Numbered from the stretch's first letter, positions 30,563-39,783 are shown. The stretch: DNA of 64,000 bases from an uncultured Pseudomonadales bacterium (GCA_947259995.1 CAMYOK010000006.1:372001-436000), one strand, 5' to 3'. Program-made: numbers and translations. Notes: generated from the letters alone by a model not told the origin.

Positions 30563-33500
30563 ATGCCGATAAACGACGTATTTAGCCCCGAAATCCCTCA
30601 TTTAGCTGGAGATCTGCGCCGCTGGGCTGGCTTGCACGGTAGCAGCCAAAGCTTAGCGGTCGCTGCCATCGCGAACCGACATGCTGGTCCAGTTGTGTTG
30701 ATCACGGCCAATACCGAAGAGGCCGACGCTATTCGCCGTGAACTGAGTTTCTTTAATGCCAAGAGTAGCCCGGTGCACACCTTACCCGACTGGGAAACTT
30801 TGCCTTATGATAATTTCTCGGCGCACCAAGACATCGTTTCGGACCGACTCAATACGCTGTATCACCTCCCCCAGCTAAGCAAAGGTATTTTGATTCTGCC
30901 TTTAACGAGTCTTATGCATCGCGTCAGCCCAAAGGAGTATGTGCTTGGCAATAGCCTGATGCTTAAGGTGGGCGCGCGCTTCGACCCAGAGAGTATGCGG
31001 CACAATCTTTTAAGCGCTGGTTACCAGTGTGTCGAGTCTGTTTATGAGCATGGCGAATTTGCGATACGCGGCTCCATCATGGACATCTTTCCCATGGGCA
31101 GCCAAGCCCCTTACCGGGTAGATCTTTTCGATGATGAGATCGAAAGCCTGCGCACCTTCGACCCAGAGAGCCAACGCTCCTTGGACAAGGTGAAAGAGAT
31201 TCAGCTTCTCCCCGGCAAAGAATACCCTATGAATGACGCGGGGATTAGCTTGTTCCGCAGCCAATTCCGTAACCGCTTCGATGTCGACTTGCGCCAGTGC
31301 AGCGTCTATCAAGACATCAGCCAAGGCTTGCACTCCGCTGGCATTGAATACTATTTGCCATTGTTTTTTGACGGTTTACAAACCGTATTCGACTATTTGC
31401 CGGCGACCACCCTCGTGCTGCGCAGCGGCGACCTTGAAGCCTCAGGCCTGCGCTTTTGGAATGACATCAAGAACCGCTACGAGGACCGTTGTCACGATTT
31501 ACAGCGGCCAATATTGAAGCCGAGCGAATTATTCCTCAGTCCGGATGAAGCGTTTGCTCAATTGCGTCTGTATCCAAACATAGAACTGTATGCCGACAGC
31601 AAAGGCCATAAAGCCCAACAAATTGCGATCTCCCCGCCTCCGGATTTAAACGCAGGGGCGCAGCAAACGCCGCTTGTCGCCTTACAAGCACTCTTAATCG
31701 CCAACAAAAACAGCCGCATTCTATTCTGCGCCGAAACGGCAGGACGCCGTGAGAGCATGTTGGAGTTATTAAAGAGCATTAACATCAACCCTGTGCCCAT
31801 CGAGTCATGGCAATCATTTGCGCAAGGGGAACAACGCCTAGGGATTACCATCGCGCCCATCGATCGAGGGCTCTGGCTCGACTCCCCGTCTACCTTATTG
31901 ATTACCGAGACACAGTTATTCGGTCAGCGTGTCGCCCAGCGCCGGCGTCGGCGCAAAGCGCAGGACAATAGCGAGTTCTTAATTCGCAATCTCAATGAGC
32001 TGCACCTTGGCGCGGCCGTCGTTCATATCGAGCACGGAGTTGGTCGTTATCGAGGCTTGCAAACCTTAAGTGTTGAGGGGCAGGATACTGAGTTTCTCAC
32101 GCTCGAATATGCCCGCGAAGCCAAACTCTATGTGCCGGTTTACTCACTGCATTTAATCAGTCGCTATGGCGGCACCGAACCTGACCTCGCACCACTGAAC
32201 AATCTCGGCAATGACCAATGGCAGAAGGCTAAGAAAAAAGCCGCCGAAAAAATTAAAGATGTGGCGGCCGAATTACTGGATATTTATGCTCGCCGAGAAG
32301 CGCGCCAAGGGTTTCAATACAACTGTGAGGATATCGACTATCCGAACTTTGCTTCGAGCTTTCCGTTTGAGGAAACCGCCGACCAGCAAGATGCGATCGA
32401 AGCGGTCATGAAAGACATGAAGTCCAAGCGTGCCATGGATCGTTTGGTATGCGGTGATGTGGGCTTTGGTAAAACCGAGGTCGCCATGCGAGCGGCATTC
32501 ATTGCCGTGCAAAACCATAAGCAAGTGGCCATCTTGGTGCCGACCACCCTACTCGCGCAACAACATTTCGAAAGCTTCCGTGATCGCTTTGCCGACTGGC
32601 CCGTGTCGGTCGATTTGATTTCACGTTTCCGCTCAACAAAACAAGTTCAAGACACGCTAGACCGTATTAAGAGCGGCAAAGTCGACATTATCGTTGGCAC
32701 GCACAAGCTGTTGCAAAACTCGATCGAGTACAAAGACATCGGGCTCCTAATCATCGATGAAGAACACCGCTTTGGTGTCCAGCAAAAAGAGAAACTCAAA
32801 GCCATCCGAGCCGACGTCGATATCTTGACCCTGACGGCAACGCCTATTCCCCGCACATTGAACATGGCGATGTCAGGCGTGCGTGATCTTTCCCTGATCG
32901 TGACGCCGCCGGCAAAACGCCTCTCTGTGAAGACGTTTATACGCGAGAGCCAAGACGCCCTTATAAAGGAAGCAGTGCTGCGAGAGCTATTGCGTGGAGG
33001 GCAGGTCTTCTATTTGCACAATGAAGTGAAAACCATCAACAAGACCGCCGAACATTTAAGTGAGTTAATTCCCGAGGCGCGTGTTTGTGTGGCACATGGA
33101 CAGATGCCCGAACGAGAACTCGAGCAAATCATGGCGGACTTCTACCACAAGCGTTATAACATTCTTGTGTGTTCAACGATTATTGAGACGGGGATCGACA
33201 TCCCCAGCGCCAACACTATTATTATGGATCGGGCCGACAAACTCGGCCTGGCACAACTGCACCAGTTACGTGGCCGAGTGGGCCGCTCCCACCACCAAGC
33301 CTACGCCTACTTATTAACCCCTAGTAAGAATAATATGACCTCGGACGCCTTGAAACGTATCGAAGCCATTAGCATGGCCAATACTCTCGGCGCTGGCTTC
33401 ACCTTGGCAAGCCACGATCTAGAGATTCGCGGCGCAGGGGAAATTCTTGGGGACGAACAAACCGGACATATGCAAAAAATCGGTTTCACCCTGTACACGG

Positions 33501-34012
33501 AAATGCTCGACGAAGCGGTCAAAGCCATTCGCGAGGGACGCACACCAAATATCGATGCAAGCTTACAGAGCAATTCCGAGGTTAATCTGCGTATCCCTGC
33601 GCTTATCCCCGAAGATTACCTGCCCGACGTCCACACGCGTTTGATTATGTATAAGCGTATCGCGGGCGCCAAAGACAACGATGAGCTCACCGAGTTACAA
33701 GTCGAGATGATCGACCGTTTTGGCCTGCTGCCCGAACAGATTAAATTACTATTCCGCCTCACAGCATTGCGCCTGCGCGCACAAAGCCTGGGCATTAGTA
33801 AGATTGATGCGAATGCGGTCACCGGCAAGCTGTCGTTTGCCCAACAAACTAAGGTCGACCCACGCACCATAGTGCAACTCGTGCAGCAACAAGCTAAAGT
33901 CTATAAACTAACAGGACCAACACAGCTTCAGTTTACTCACAACGCCAATAATGCCGATGCTAAAATATCCTTTATTGACACGATGCTGAACAAACTGGCA
34001 CCCAAACCCTAA
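30563..34012 (+). CDS. mfd: Transcription-repair coupling factor Mfd
   Basis: SF2 translocase that removes stalled RNA polymerase at lesions and recruits UvrA. The 1149 residues show, in order, a UvrB-homology region (about 1-330), the RNA-polymerase-interacting CarD-like domain (about 485-560, HIEHGVGRYRGL), and the helicase motor. The motor has Walker A VCGDVGFGKTEVAMRA, DEEH box LLIIDEEHRFGVQQ, TATPIPRTL, and motif VI QLRGRVGRS. The C-terminal TRCF domain follows (IPEDYLPDVHTRLIMYKRI). No key motif is missing. It is divergent from gap; only AAAG precedes the ATG, so the ribosome site is weak. Confidence 0.97.
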   Translation: MPINDVFSPEIPHLAGDLRRWAGLHGSSQSLAVAAIANRHAGPVVLITANTEEADAIRRELSFFNAKSSPVHTLPDWETLPYDNFSAHQDIVSDRLNTLYHLPQLSKGILILPLTSLMHRVSPKEYVLGNSLMLKVGARFDPESMRHNLLSAGYQCVESVYEHGEFAIRGSIMDIFPMGSQAPYRVDLFDDEIESLRTFDPESQRSLDKVKEIQLLPGKEYPMNDAGISLFRSQFRNRFDVDLRQCSVYQDISQGLHSAGIEYYLPLFFDGLQTVFDYLPATTLVLRSGDLEASGLRFWNDIKNRYEDRCHDLQRPILKPSELFLSPDEAFAQLRLYPNIELYADSKGHKAQQIAISPPPDLNAGAQQTPLVALQALLIANKNSRILFCAETAGRRESMLELLKSININPVPIESWQSFAQGEQRLGITIAPIDRGLWLDSPSTLLITETQLFGQRVAQRRRRRKAQDNSEFLIRNLNELHLGAAVVHIEHGVGRYRGLQTLSVEGQDTEFLTLEYAREAKLYVPVYSLHLISRYGGTEPDLAPLNNLGNDQWQKAKKKAAEKIKDVAAELLDIYARREARQGFQYNCEDIDYPNFASSFPFEETADQQDAIEAVMKDMKSKRAMDRLVCGDVGFGKTEVAMRAAFIAVQNHKQVAILVPTTLLAQQHFESFRDRFADWPVSVDLISRFRSTKQVQDTLDRIKSGKVDIIVGTHKLLQNSIEYKDIGLLIIDEEHRFGVQQKEKLKAIRADVDILTLTATPIPRTLNMAMSGVRDLSLIVTPPAKRLSVKTFIRESQDALIKEAVLRELLRGGQVFYLHNEVKTINKTAEHLSELIPEARVCVAHGQMPERELEQIMADFYHKRYNILVCSTIIETGIDIPSANTIIMDRADKLGLAQLHQLRGRVGRSHHQAYAYLLTPSKNNMTSDALKRIEAISMANTLGAGFTLASHDLEIRGAGEILGDEQTGHMQKIGFTLYTEMLDEAVKAIREGRTPNIDASLQSNSEVNLRIPALIPEDYLPDVHTRLIMYKRIAGAKDNDELTELQVEMIDRFGLLPEQIKLLFRLTALRLRAQSLGISKIDANAVTGKLSFAQQTKVDPRTIVQLVQQQAKVYKLTGPTQLQFTHNANNADAKISFIDTMLNKLAPKP

Positions 34013-34031
34013 CCAAGACCGACTGCGATAT

Positions 34032-34961
34032 ATGCGTAAATCTAGATTCAGCTCCCTTACTCAACGCCTAGGGTCACAGGCAGCGGCACTGTGCCTGTGC
34101 AGTAGCTTAGTGCTGCCGACCATAGCCAGTGCGCAATCGGACAATTGGTTTCAGATTGAAGTGACGCTTTTCACTTTCGAAGACGCCAATTTAGCCCTAG
34201 AGAATTGGCCAGCTGAGAAACTGAGTATTGGCTTTCCCGAACGTCTTCGTGAGCTTAAACAAGTTGCTGAACTCCTACAGCTTTCGCAATGGTCGCAACA
34301 AGCGCCAACGATTGACGCCATCGAGGTAAACTCCGAACTCGATACTCCAGAGAATGAGCTAGCGCTCGAGTTTGGCCCAAGCCCATACGCCCCCAACGAC
34401 ACCATATTTACGCTTCCCGATTTTGAGCGCGAAGCCATGTGGATGTTGCCGAGCGATGCGCACGATTTCACGGGCACCAATCGCGCCTTGAATCAATCGG
34501 CCGACCAACGCGTTGTTTACCACGCGGCTTGGCGACAGATACTGACGCGACGAGCCAGTGCTAATGCCATCGCGATAATGGCCGGCCGTCGTTTCGATGA
34601 ACGCCGAGAACTAGAAGGAAGTCTAAACTTTTACCTTACTGGCAATGCCGACAGAGTCATCTTGGAAAGCAATCTTTGGCTCAATAGTTTTACGACTCAA
34701 GCATCGTCAGAGGCGCAATGGCGCCTGCCGGTCCTGCCAGAGATGTTAGTGCAGGACCAAGACGAAACCGCATCCACACAGTTTCACGTCAATCGGATCA
34801 TTCCGTTTCGCCAGAACCGTGATATCCGCTCAGATGAATTTCACTATCTAGACCATCCAGCCCTAGGGATGTTGGTGCAAATCAGCCCGTATACTGTGCC
34901 ACCCCTACCCTTACCTCCATTAGAGCTGCAAGATCCCAACTCCGGGCTTACTGCCCCTTAG
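34032..34961 (+). CDS. csiV: CsiV family protein
   Basis: Exported protein of 309 residues placed in the CsiV (peptidoglycan-binding, formerly DUF) family. It has a signal peptide (about 1-35, ending TIASAQS). The family N-terminal motif WFQIEVTLFTFEDANLALENWP follows, and then a middle region containing RILTRR-type WRQILTRRASANAIAI. It lies 19 bases after mfd, a pairing found in Pseudomonas relatives. Its function in the envelope is not established here. Its last 14 bases overlap the convergent phosphorylase gene. Confidence 0.78.
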   Translation: MRKSRFSSLTQRLGSQAAALCLCSSLVLPTIASAQSDNWFQIEVTLFTFEDANLALENWPAEKLSIGFPERLRELKQVAELLQLSQWSQQAPTIDAIEVNSELDTPENELALEFGPSPYAPNDTIFTLPDFEREAMWMLPSDAHDFTGTNRALNQSADQRVVYHAAWRQILTRRASANAIAIMAGRRFDERRELEGSLNFYLTGNADRVILESNLWLNSFTTQASSEAQWRLPVLPEMLVQDQDETASTQFHVNRIIPFRQNRDIRSDEFHYLDHPALGMLVQISPYTVPPLPLPPLELQDPNSGLTAP

Positions 34962-35694
34962 TAAGATTGTATTGTCTAAGCGCTCGGCACAGGAGCTCAA
35001 CTGCCTCGTCAATCCCTGCGCGCAAGACTTTTTCAATGGCTTCCATGGTTATGAGCTCATCGGTAAGGCCCGCAGCCCAGTTTACCGACAGCGCCAAACA
35101 AGCATAGGCCATCCCTAATTCACGCGCGAGGGCAGCCTCTGGCATTCCTGTCATACCAATCATATCGCAGCCATCGCGCAGCAATCGTTGCACCTCTGCA
35201 GCACTCTCCAATCTTGGCCCTTGCGTGCAGCCGTATACACCCTCTGGCCACAGCGCTGTTGTCCCTGCATTGTCGATAAGCAAGGCTCTTAGGTTTGCAT
35301 CATAGGGCTGTGTAAAATCAATGTGCGTAACAGCGTCTAAGCCCTCGGCAAAAAATGTGTGCTCCCTGCCCCATGTGTAATCGATGATTTGGCTAGGCAC
35401 GGCAAGCCGGCCTGGACCTGTTTCGCTATGTATACCGCCGACCGCATTGATGCCTATGACTGCCGTAACGCCCACTTTCTGCAAGGCCCAGAGATTGGCG
35501 CGGTAGTTAATTTTATGGGGAGGCACTTTGTGGCCATGTCCGTGGCGCGGCAGAAAAGCCACTTGCTTGCCATCGAGAGAGCCTAGCAGCACTCGCACGG
35601 ATTGCTGGTCATAGGGGGTCGATACCTGTTGGATTTGTAAATCATTAAGAAAGTGAGGCTCGGTTAAACCAGTCCCGCCAATTACAGCAATCAT
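34948..35694 (-). CDS. mtnP: S-methyl-5'-thioinosine / S-methyl-5'-thioadenosine phosphorylase
   Basis: Trimeric PNP-superfamily phosphorylase (248 residues) for methylthio-nucleosides released in polyamine synthesis. The start MIAVIGGTGL is typical. LPRHGHGHKVPPHKINYRAN (phosphate/ribose site) and GVYGCTQGPRLESAAEV follow, and the MIGMTGMPEAALARELGMAYACLALSVNWAAGL region closes the nucleoside site. Asn rather than Asp in NWAAG, and the place after mfd-csiV, favour the thioinosine enzyme described from Pseudomonas over MTAP. That substrate call is tentative. The reading frame remains open 154 codons upstream, but that part is antisense to the MinD-like gene and non-homologous, so ATG 35694 is used. 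Confidence 0.85.
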   Translation of the reverse strand: MIAVIGGTGLTEPHFLNDLQIQQVSTPYDQQSVRVLLGSLDGKQVAFLPRHGHGHKVPPHKINYRANLWALQKVGVTAVIGINAVGGIHSETGPGRLAVPSQIIDYTWGREHTFFAEGLDAVTHIDFTQPYDANLRALLIDNAGTTALWPEGVYGCTQGPRLESAAEVQRLLRDGCDMIGMTGMPEAALARELGMAYACLALSVNWAAGLTDELITMEAIEKVLRAGIDEAVELLCRALRQYNLTKGQ

Positions 35695-35800
35695 GCTCTT
35701 TTCCTTTGCGCATCTGTTATTCTTCGAATTATACCTCTTGCAGAACCTCCTATGTAGCTTATAGTCTGCGACAATGTGAGATTGGATTACCAACAGGAAA

Positions 35801-36931
35801 GTGGATTTGAGCAGAACCACCACACAACAAGATCGCGGCCGAGTCATCACCATCAGTAGTGGTAAAGGCGGGGTTGGTAAAACCAACATCAGCGTTAATC
35901 TCGCCATTTCTCTGGCCAGCAAGGGGCGCAGTGTTTGCGTGTTCGACGCCGATACTAGCCTAGCAAACGTCAATATCTTGTTGAATCTGAGTCCCGAGTA
36001 CACCCTAGAACAGGTGCTCGATGGCTCCAAGACTATAGAGCAAATCTTGTTAAAAGGCCCAGGGGGAATCTCCATCGTCCCCGCGGCCTCTGGTATCGCC
36101 GAGTTTGCAAGCCTAGATATCGCACAGCAAAAAATCTTATTGCAGGCGCTGAGCACCCTAGAACAGAACTTTGATTATCTAATCATCGACACGGCAGCAG
36201 GCATTAGCGCAAACGTCACGACCTTCTTACAGGCGACCGAACACAATGTATTGATTGTGACGCCCGAGCCGACATCACTAACTGACGCCTTCGCATTAAT
36301 GAAAGTCATGCGCCAAAAACAGTGTGAGAGCAAAGTCCATATCCTCACTAATATGGTCGATAACTACCTCAATAGTGTGGATATCTATAAACGCTTATCC
36401 GGCGCCTCAGTGCGCTACCTCAATACCGAGGTCAACTATTTAGGCTACGTCCCGCGCGACGAACACCTGCGCCTCTCGGTACAGAAACAAATTCCTGTGA
36501 CAATCGGCTACCCTGGTTCTCCGGCTAGCTATCGCTTTGCAGCATTGGCCGACAGCATCGAGAATATCTATCGTGCAACCCCGACACGACGCTCATTCAG
36601 TTTGTTCTGGCGCAAGCTGTTCCTCAATCGTCTCAAGAAATCTCCGGGCACAATTACGGCCCCATTATCGAAAGCTAGCTCCAGCACTGCCGAGCCGGTA
36701 GCGAATTCTAAGCCTGCGCGCTTTCCCAAATTAGTCATTATGAAGTTGCAGCAGAACATGGTGCAGTTAGTTAAATCACGCACTCTATCCAGCAAGAGCA
36801 TGAAGAACTTATTGGCCTCACTAGTACGACAGGTTGAACGCTACTACCCTGAAATTAATATGACAGACCTACAAAGCTCAGAAAAATCACAAGCCACGGC
36901 GGACCCTAAAAATGTTAACCGCCCTGATTGA
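35801..36931 (+). CDS. Orphan MinD/FlhG-like P-loop ATPase with C-terminal tail
   Basis: ParA/MinD-superfamily ATPase of 376 residues. The deviant Walker A is complete (SSGKGGVGKTN, residues 19-29). Switch I-like DADTSLANVNILL and the Walker B-type FDYLIIDTAAGI are present, as in FlhG/FleN. FlhG is about 270-300 residues and sits among flagellar genes. This protein has an added basic, Ser-rich linker and helical tail (about 265-376), and no flagellar genes are near. No MinD-type amphipathic end is obvious. The start is GTG 35801 or, with better spacing from AGGA (8 bases), TTG 35807. It overlaps the next small gene by 20 bases. Cellular role unknown. Confidence 0.78.
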   Translation: MDLSRTTTQQDRGRVITISSGKGGVGKTNISVNLAISLASKGRSVCVFDADTSLANVNILLNLSPEYTLEQVLDGSKTIEQILLKGPGGISIVPAASGIAEFASLDIAQQKILLQALSTLEQNFDYLIIDTAAGISANVTTFLQATEHNVLIVTPEPTSLTDAFALMKVMRQKQCESKVHILTNMVDNYLNSVDIYKRLSGASVRYLNTEVNYLGYVPRDEHLRLSVQKQIPVTIGYPGSPASYRFAALADSIENIYRATPTRRSFSLFWRKLFLNRLKKSPGTITAPLSKASSSTAEPVANSKPARFPKLVIMKLQQNMVQLVKSRTLSSKSMKNLLASLVRQVERYYPEINMTDLQSSEKSQATADPKNVNRPD

Positions 36932-37160
36932 GGCTTATCAAAGCCGCCTGAAGAGTTACCATTACCTTGTCGATAAAGTAGAACGAGAATTAGATGAAGC
37001 GACAGACCCAAAGTTCATTCAATTTTGCGACTGCGAAAGCAAAAGGCTGCGCGACTTGATTCAATTAAACAAGCAGATAATTGCCGACTTAAACATTTTG
37101 CTGGGAGAACAAGAAAAGTCCTCGCGTCTATTGGCGCAAAATAAAAAGCCGGAAGCATAA
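36912..37160 (+). CDS. Small coiled-coil protein coupled to the MinD-like ATPase
   Basis: An 82-residue, mainly helical protein that I do not recognise. It is rich in Lys, Glu, Leu and Asp with heptad-like spacing (about residues 8-65) and has one Cys-x-Cys (FCDCES, about 38-43). It starts inside the last 20 bases of the ATPase gene, which suggests translational coupling and a shared job, perhaps as a regulator or partner of the ATPase. The ribosome site is weak (GGA about 10 bases upstream). Its codon use and lack of an alternative frame support a real gene, but it remains unproven. Confidence 0.6.
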   Translation: MLTALIEAYQSRLKSYHYLVDKVERELDEATDPKFIQFCDCESKRLRDLIQLNKQIIADLNILLGEQEKSSRLLAQNKKPEA

Positions 37161-37173
37161 TAACACTTCCGGC
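37148..37173. repeat. 8-bp hairpin over the end of the small coiled-coil gene
   Basis: GCCGGAAG and CTTCCGGC pair perfectly across a 10-base loop that contains the TAA stop of the preceding gene. No T-run follows on the plus strand, so it is not a clean intrinsic terminator; it may stabilise the 3' end or act as a weak terminator. A second inverted repeat (CCAAGC/GCTTGG, 37186-37209) follows within 13 bases. Confidence 0.4.
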
Positions 37174-37352
37174 CTCAGGAGGATTCCAAGCGAGCCAACC
37201 AAGGCTTGGCGAGGAACATATCGCTTTACACCTCTATTGTGCCGTGACTTACACTGGAGTCCAGAAATTGGCCATTTAAGAGGGTGAAAATGCAAAGTCA
37301 ATCACAAAAATAACAAGGCTGAATGCGCCTTTGCCCTACAGGACCTTAATAC

Positions 37353-38294
37353 GTGAGCTTAAAATATCGATTTTACCGCTTTCTTTGGGACCGAAAGTTA
37401 ATCCCAGCGAGTCTTACTCGTAATGTCTATAAGCGCTTAAGCAAGTTAGGAGATGCCCCTGACTGCCCCTTCGTTAAAGAGTTCTTCGGCATGCAATATC
37501 ATGGCAATCTTAATAATAATATAGATTTTAATATCTATTTTTATGGCGCGTTCGAAAAGCCCCTCCTGTATTTTCTCCGCGATACGATGACTCGCCTGCC
37601 CGCCCAGCCAATTATGTTTATCGATATCGGCGCCAACGTTGGGCAACACTCACTATTTATGTCAGCGCATGGAGCCCAAGTACATTCCTTTGAGCCCTTC
37701 GAGCGGGTTCGAAAACAACTGCAAAAACAAATCGCCGAAAACCGTATTAGTTCCATTACAGTGCACCCGCTAGGGCTCAGTAATGAAAATACACGTCTGC
37801 CGTTCTTTGCCCCGACAGGTAATAATGCCGGCATCGGCTCTTTCGATGCGAGCACCGCTAGCAAAGGCAATATCAGCATAGGTGAACTAGAACTGGTTAA
37901 AGGCGATGACTACTTAGCGACTCAAGCAATCGCGAAGATCGACATCGTTAAAATGGACGTTGAGGGTTTTGAAAAATTCGCCATAGAAGGCCTTGCAAAA
38001 ACCCTGAGCCAAACGCGCCCAATCATCGTTTGCGAGATCACCTACGGCCAAGCATTGTCATTTGCAACAATGTCAGACTTACAACAGGCTCTGCCTGCGA
38101 ACTACCAACTCTTTACATTCGACAAACGCAAAGCCAATGGCAGCAAAAATCGTCGGCGTGATGCGCGAAGTCGCTACAGCGGTGCCTATAAAATCATCCC
38201 TTTAACGCAGTTTCAAAACACCGGCCAAGACGATGTAATTGCCTGCCCAGTGGAAAAATGCGAGTTATTGCCTCTGCACAATATCACACAGTAA
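37353..38294 (+). CDS. FkbM family SAM-dependent methyltransferase
   Basis: Predicted cytoplasmic O-methyltransferase of 313 residues. The SAM site is FIDIGANVGQHSLFMSAHGA (about residues 89-108). The acidic-loop FEPF (about 113-116) and the FkbM signature IDIVKMDVEGFEKFAIEG (about 204-221) follow. FkbM enzymes methylate sugars, lipids or secondary metabolites, but no such cluster surrounds it. The start is GTG 37353 with AGGA about 9 bases before. The first 200 bases are noticeably more AT-rich than neighbouring genes, a possible sign of transfer. The substrate cannot be inferred. Confidence 0.85.
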   Translation: MSLKYRFYRFLWDRKLIPASLTRNVYKRLSKLGDAPDCPFVKEFFGMQYHGNLNNNIDFNIYFYGAFEKPLLYFLRDTMTRLPAQPIMFIDIGANVGQHSLFMSAHGAQVHSFEPFERVRKQLQKQIAENRISSITVHPLGLSNENTRLPFFAPTGNNAGIGSFDASTASKGNISIGELELVKGDDYLATQAIAKIDIVKMDVEGFEKFAIEGLAKTLSQTRPIIVCEITYGQALSFATMSDLQQALPANYQLFTFDKRKANGSKNRRRDARSRYSGAYKIIPLTQFQNTGQDDVIACPVEKCELLPLHNITQ

Positions 38295-38438
38295 ACATCT
38301 AGAGTTTGATCCGGCGCCCACCCGCGATGGGTTTGCTGCTGGTATTTTGCGAAGCCTAGTGACTACCGTGAATGCCCGTTATGCAGTATCCTCAAACTAA
38401 ATAAATTTAAATATGCTCCGCGCAGTAATAGAAGTTTC

Positions 38439-38465
38439 GCACTCGTTGTCAGCGACAACGAGTGC
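38439..38465. promoter_or_regulatory. Perfect 12-bp palindrome in front of the FabH-like gene
   Basis: GCACTCGTTGTC and GACAACGAGTGC are exact inverted copies separated by AGC. The element ends 5 bases before a strong ribosome site (TAGGAGAG) and 17 bases before the ATG. No T-run follows on either strand, so it is not an intrinsic terminator. It fits either an operator for a dimeric repressor, for example of the TetR kind that controls fatty-acid genes, or an mRNA hairpin gating translation. The regulator is unknown. Confidence 0.6.
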
Positions 38466-38482
38466 ACAAATAGGAGAGACTT

Positions 38483-39568
38483 ATGCACTATGCACAAATC
38501 ACTGGCTGGGGTAAATGTGTGCCCCCTGCTGTGCTCAGCAATGCCGATTTGGCGACTTTTATGGAAACCTCCGATGAGTGGATCAGCTCACGTACCGGCA
38601 TAAAAGAACGTCGCATCTGCCACGTTAACTTCTCCGACATGGCAATTGTTGCTGCCCAACACGCCTTAGCGGCCGCTGATTTGGACGCCTCCGAAATCGA
38701 CTTGATACTGCTTGGCAGCCTCACCATGGATTCACTCTGCCCCAATACCGCCTCGATTGTGCAGAATGCCATCGGCGCCACGAATGCCGCTTCGATCGAT
38801 ATCAATTCAGCCTGCACGGGCTTCCTCTATGGCGTGCATATCGGCAGCAGCCTTATTCAAACGGGCGCACACCGTAAAATCCTCGTCATTGGCGGAGAGT
38901 TTATTAGTCACTATATGAATTGGGCGCGCCGCGATGTCGCCGTGCTATTCGGCGACGCCTGCGGTGCCGTAGTGCTAGAGGCCAGCGAAGAAAAACTGGG
39001 GTTGATCGCCTCCCGCATTGGCTGTGAGATGGATACAACGTCAGCCATTCAGATCACTAATCTAGGCAGTGCCTATAGCCGATTGACGGAGGACTTTCTC
39101 TACCCCGATTGGAATTTTGAAGGCCAGGAAGTCTTCAAACGCGCTATCAAAGCAATGGCATTTGCCTGTGAGGATGTTCTCCGTCAAGAAGGCATAAGCA
39201 TTGAAGACGTCAACATCATGGTGCCACACCAAGCGAATCAACGCATACTCGACGCGCTTGCCAAACGCATTGGCATGCCCAGGGACAAGATCATGGTCAA
39301 TGTGCACAAATACGGCAATACCTCTGCCGGCACCATTCCAGTCGCCCTTGCCGAGGCGCTAGAAGAGAAGCGCATCAAACCCGGCGACTATGTACTGATG
39401 GCCACTTTCGGGGCGGGGCTGACATGGGGCGCCGGCCTAGTCAAATGGGGCGAGCGGGTCACCCCATTGCGCGTCAGTGATGCAGACTTGCCGCCCTGCA
39501 ATCAGACGGGCCTAGAGATTTTAGCCCCGCATATTGCGCGTTATAAGGCGAAAGCTGCCACCGAATAA
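38483..39568 (+). CDS. 3-oxoacyl-ACP synthase III (FabH-like) with C-terminal extension
   Basis: Thiolase-fold ketosynthase of 361 residues. The FabH triad is complete: Cys111 in NSACTGF, His249 in VPHQANQRI and Asn279 in KYGNTSA. GDACGAVVLE and the C-terminal GAGLTWGAGLVKWG are also typical. After that normal end it carries about 35 further residues (from ERVTPLRVSDADL). It is a single gene away from plsX, fabD and fabG, so it may be a second KASIII for short- or branched-chain priming or for a special acyl product rather than the housekeeping FabH. That is inference. A palindrome precedes its ribosome site. Confidence 0.88.
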   Translation: MHYAQITGWGKCVPPAVLSNADLATFMETSDEWISSRTGIKERRICHVNFSDMAIVAAQHALAAADLDASEIDLILLGSLTMDSLCPNTASIVQNAIGATNAASIDINSACTGFLYGVHIGSSLIQTGAHRKILVIGGEFISHYMNWARRDVAVLFGDACGAVVLEASEEKLGLIASRIGCEMDTTSAIQITNLGSAYSRLTEDFLYPDWNFEGQEVFKRAIKAMAFACEDVLRQEGISIEDVNIMVPHQANQRILDALAKRIGMPRDKIMVNVHKYGNTSAGTIPVALAEALEEKRIKPGDYVLMATFGAGLTWGAGLVKWGERVTPLRVSDADLPPCNQTGLEILAPHIARYKAKAATE

Positions 39569-39783
39569 AGCGCCTTGTCGCACTGCTTATTCGTAAATAG
39601 CGATTGCAAAAATCCCCCCGAATGTTAAGCTGCCTCGCCCAATTTTTTCAGCACCTCAACACTCATGCGCAAATTATCAGTGTTGTGTGATGATATTGGC
39701 GAATTGCCACTTAAACTGGAGTGCCCTTGATCTGACGAGGCCTACTCCTGCGTAAAACCAGTGTTCACTTATCAGGAGTTGTT

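Noticed and set aside
35695..36156. 154-codon N-terminal extension of the phosphorylase frame
   Set aside because: It is antisense to the MinD-like gene, has no homology, and the phosphorylase begins naturally at MIAVIGG.
37290..37313. Seven-residue micro-ORF with an AGGG-like ribosome site before the FkbM gene
   Set aside because: Too short to support; no leader-peptide logic such as repeated regulatory codons.
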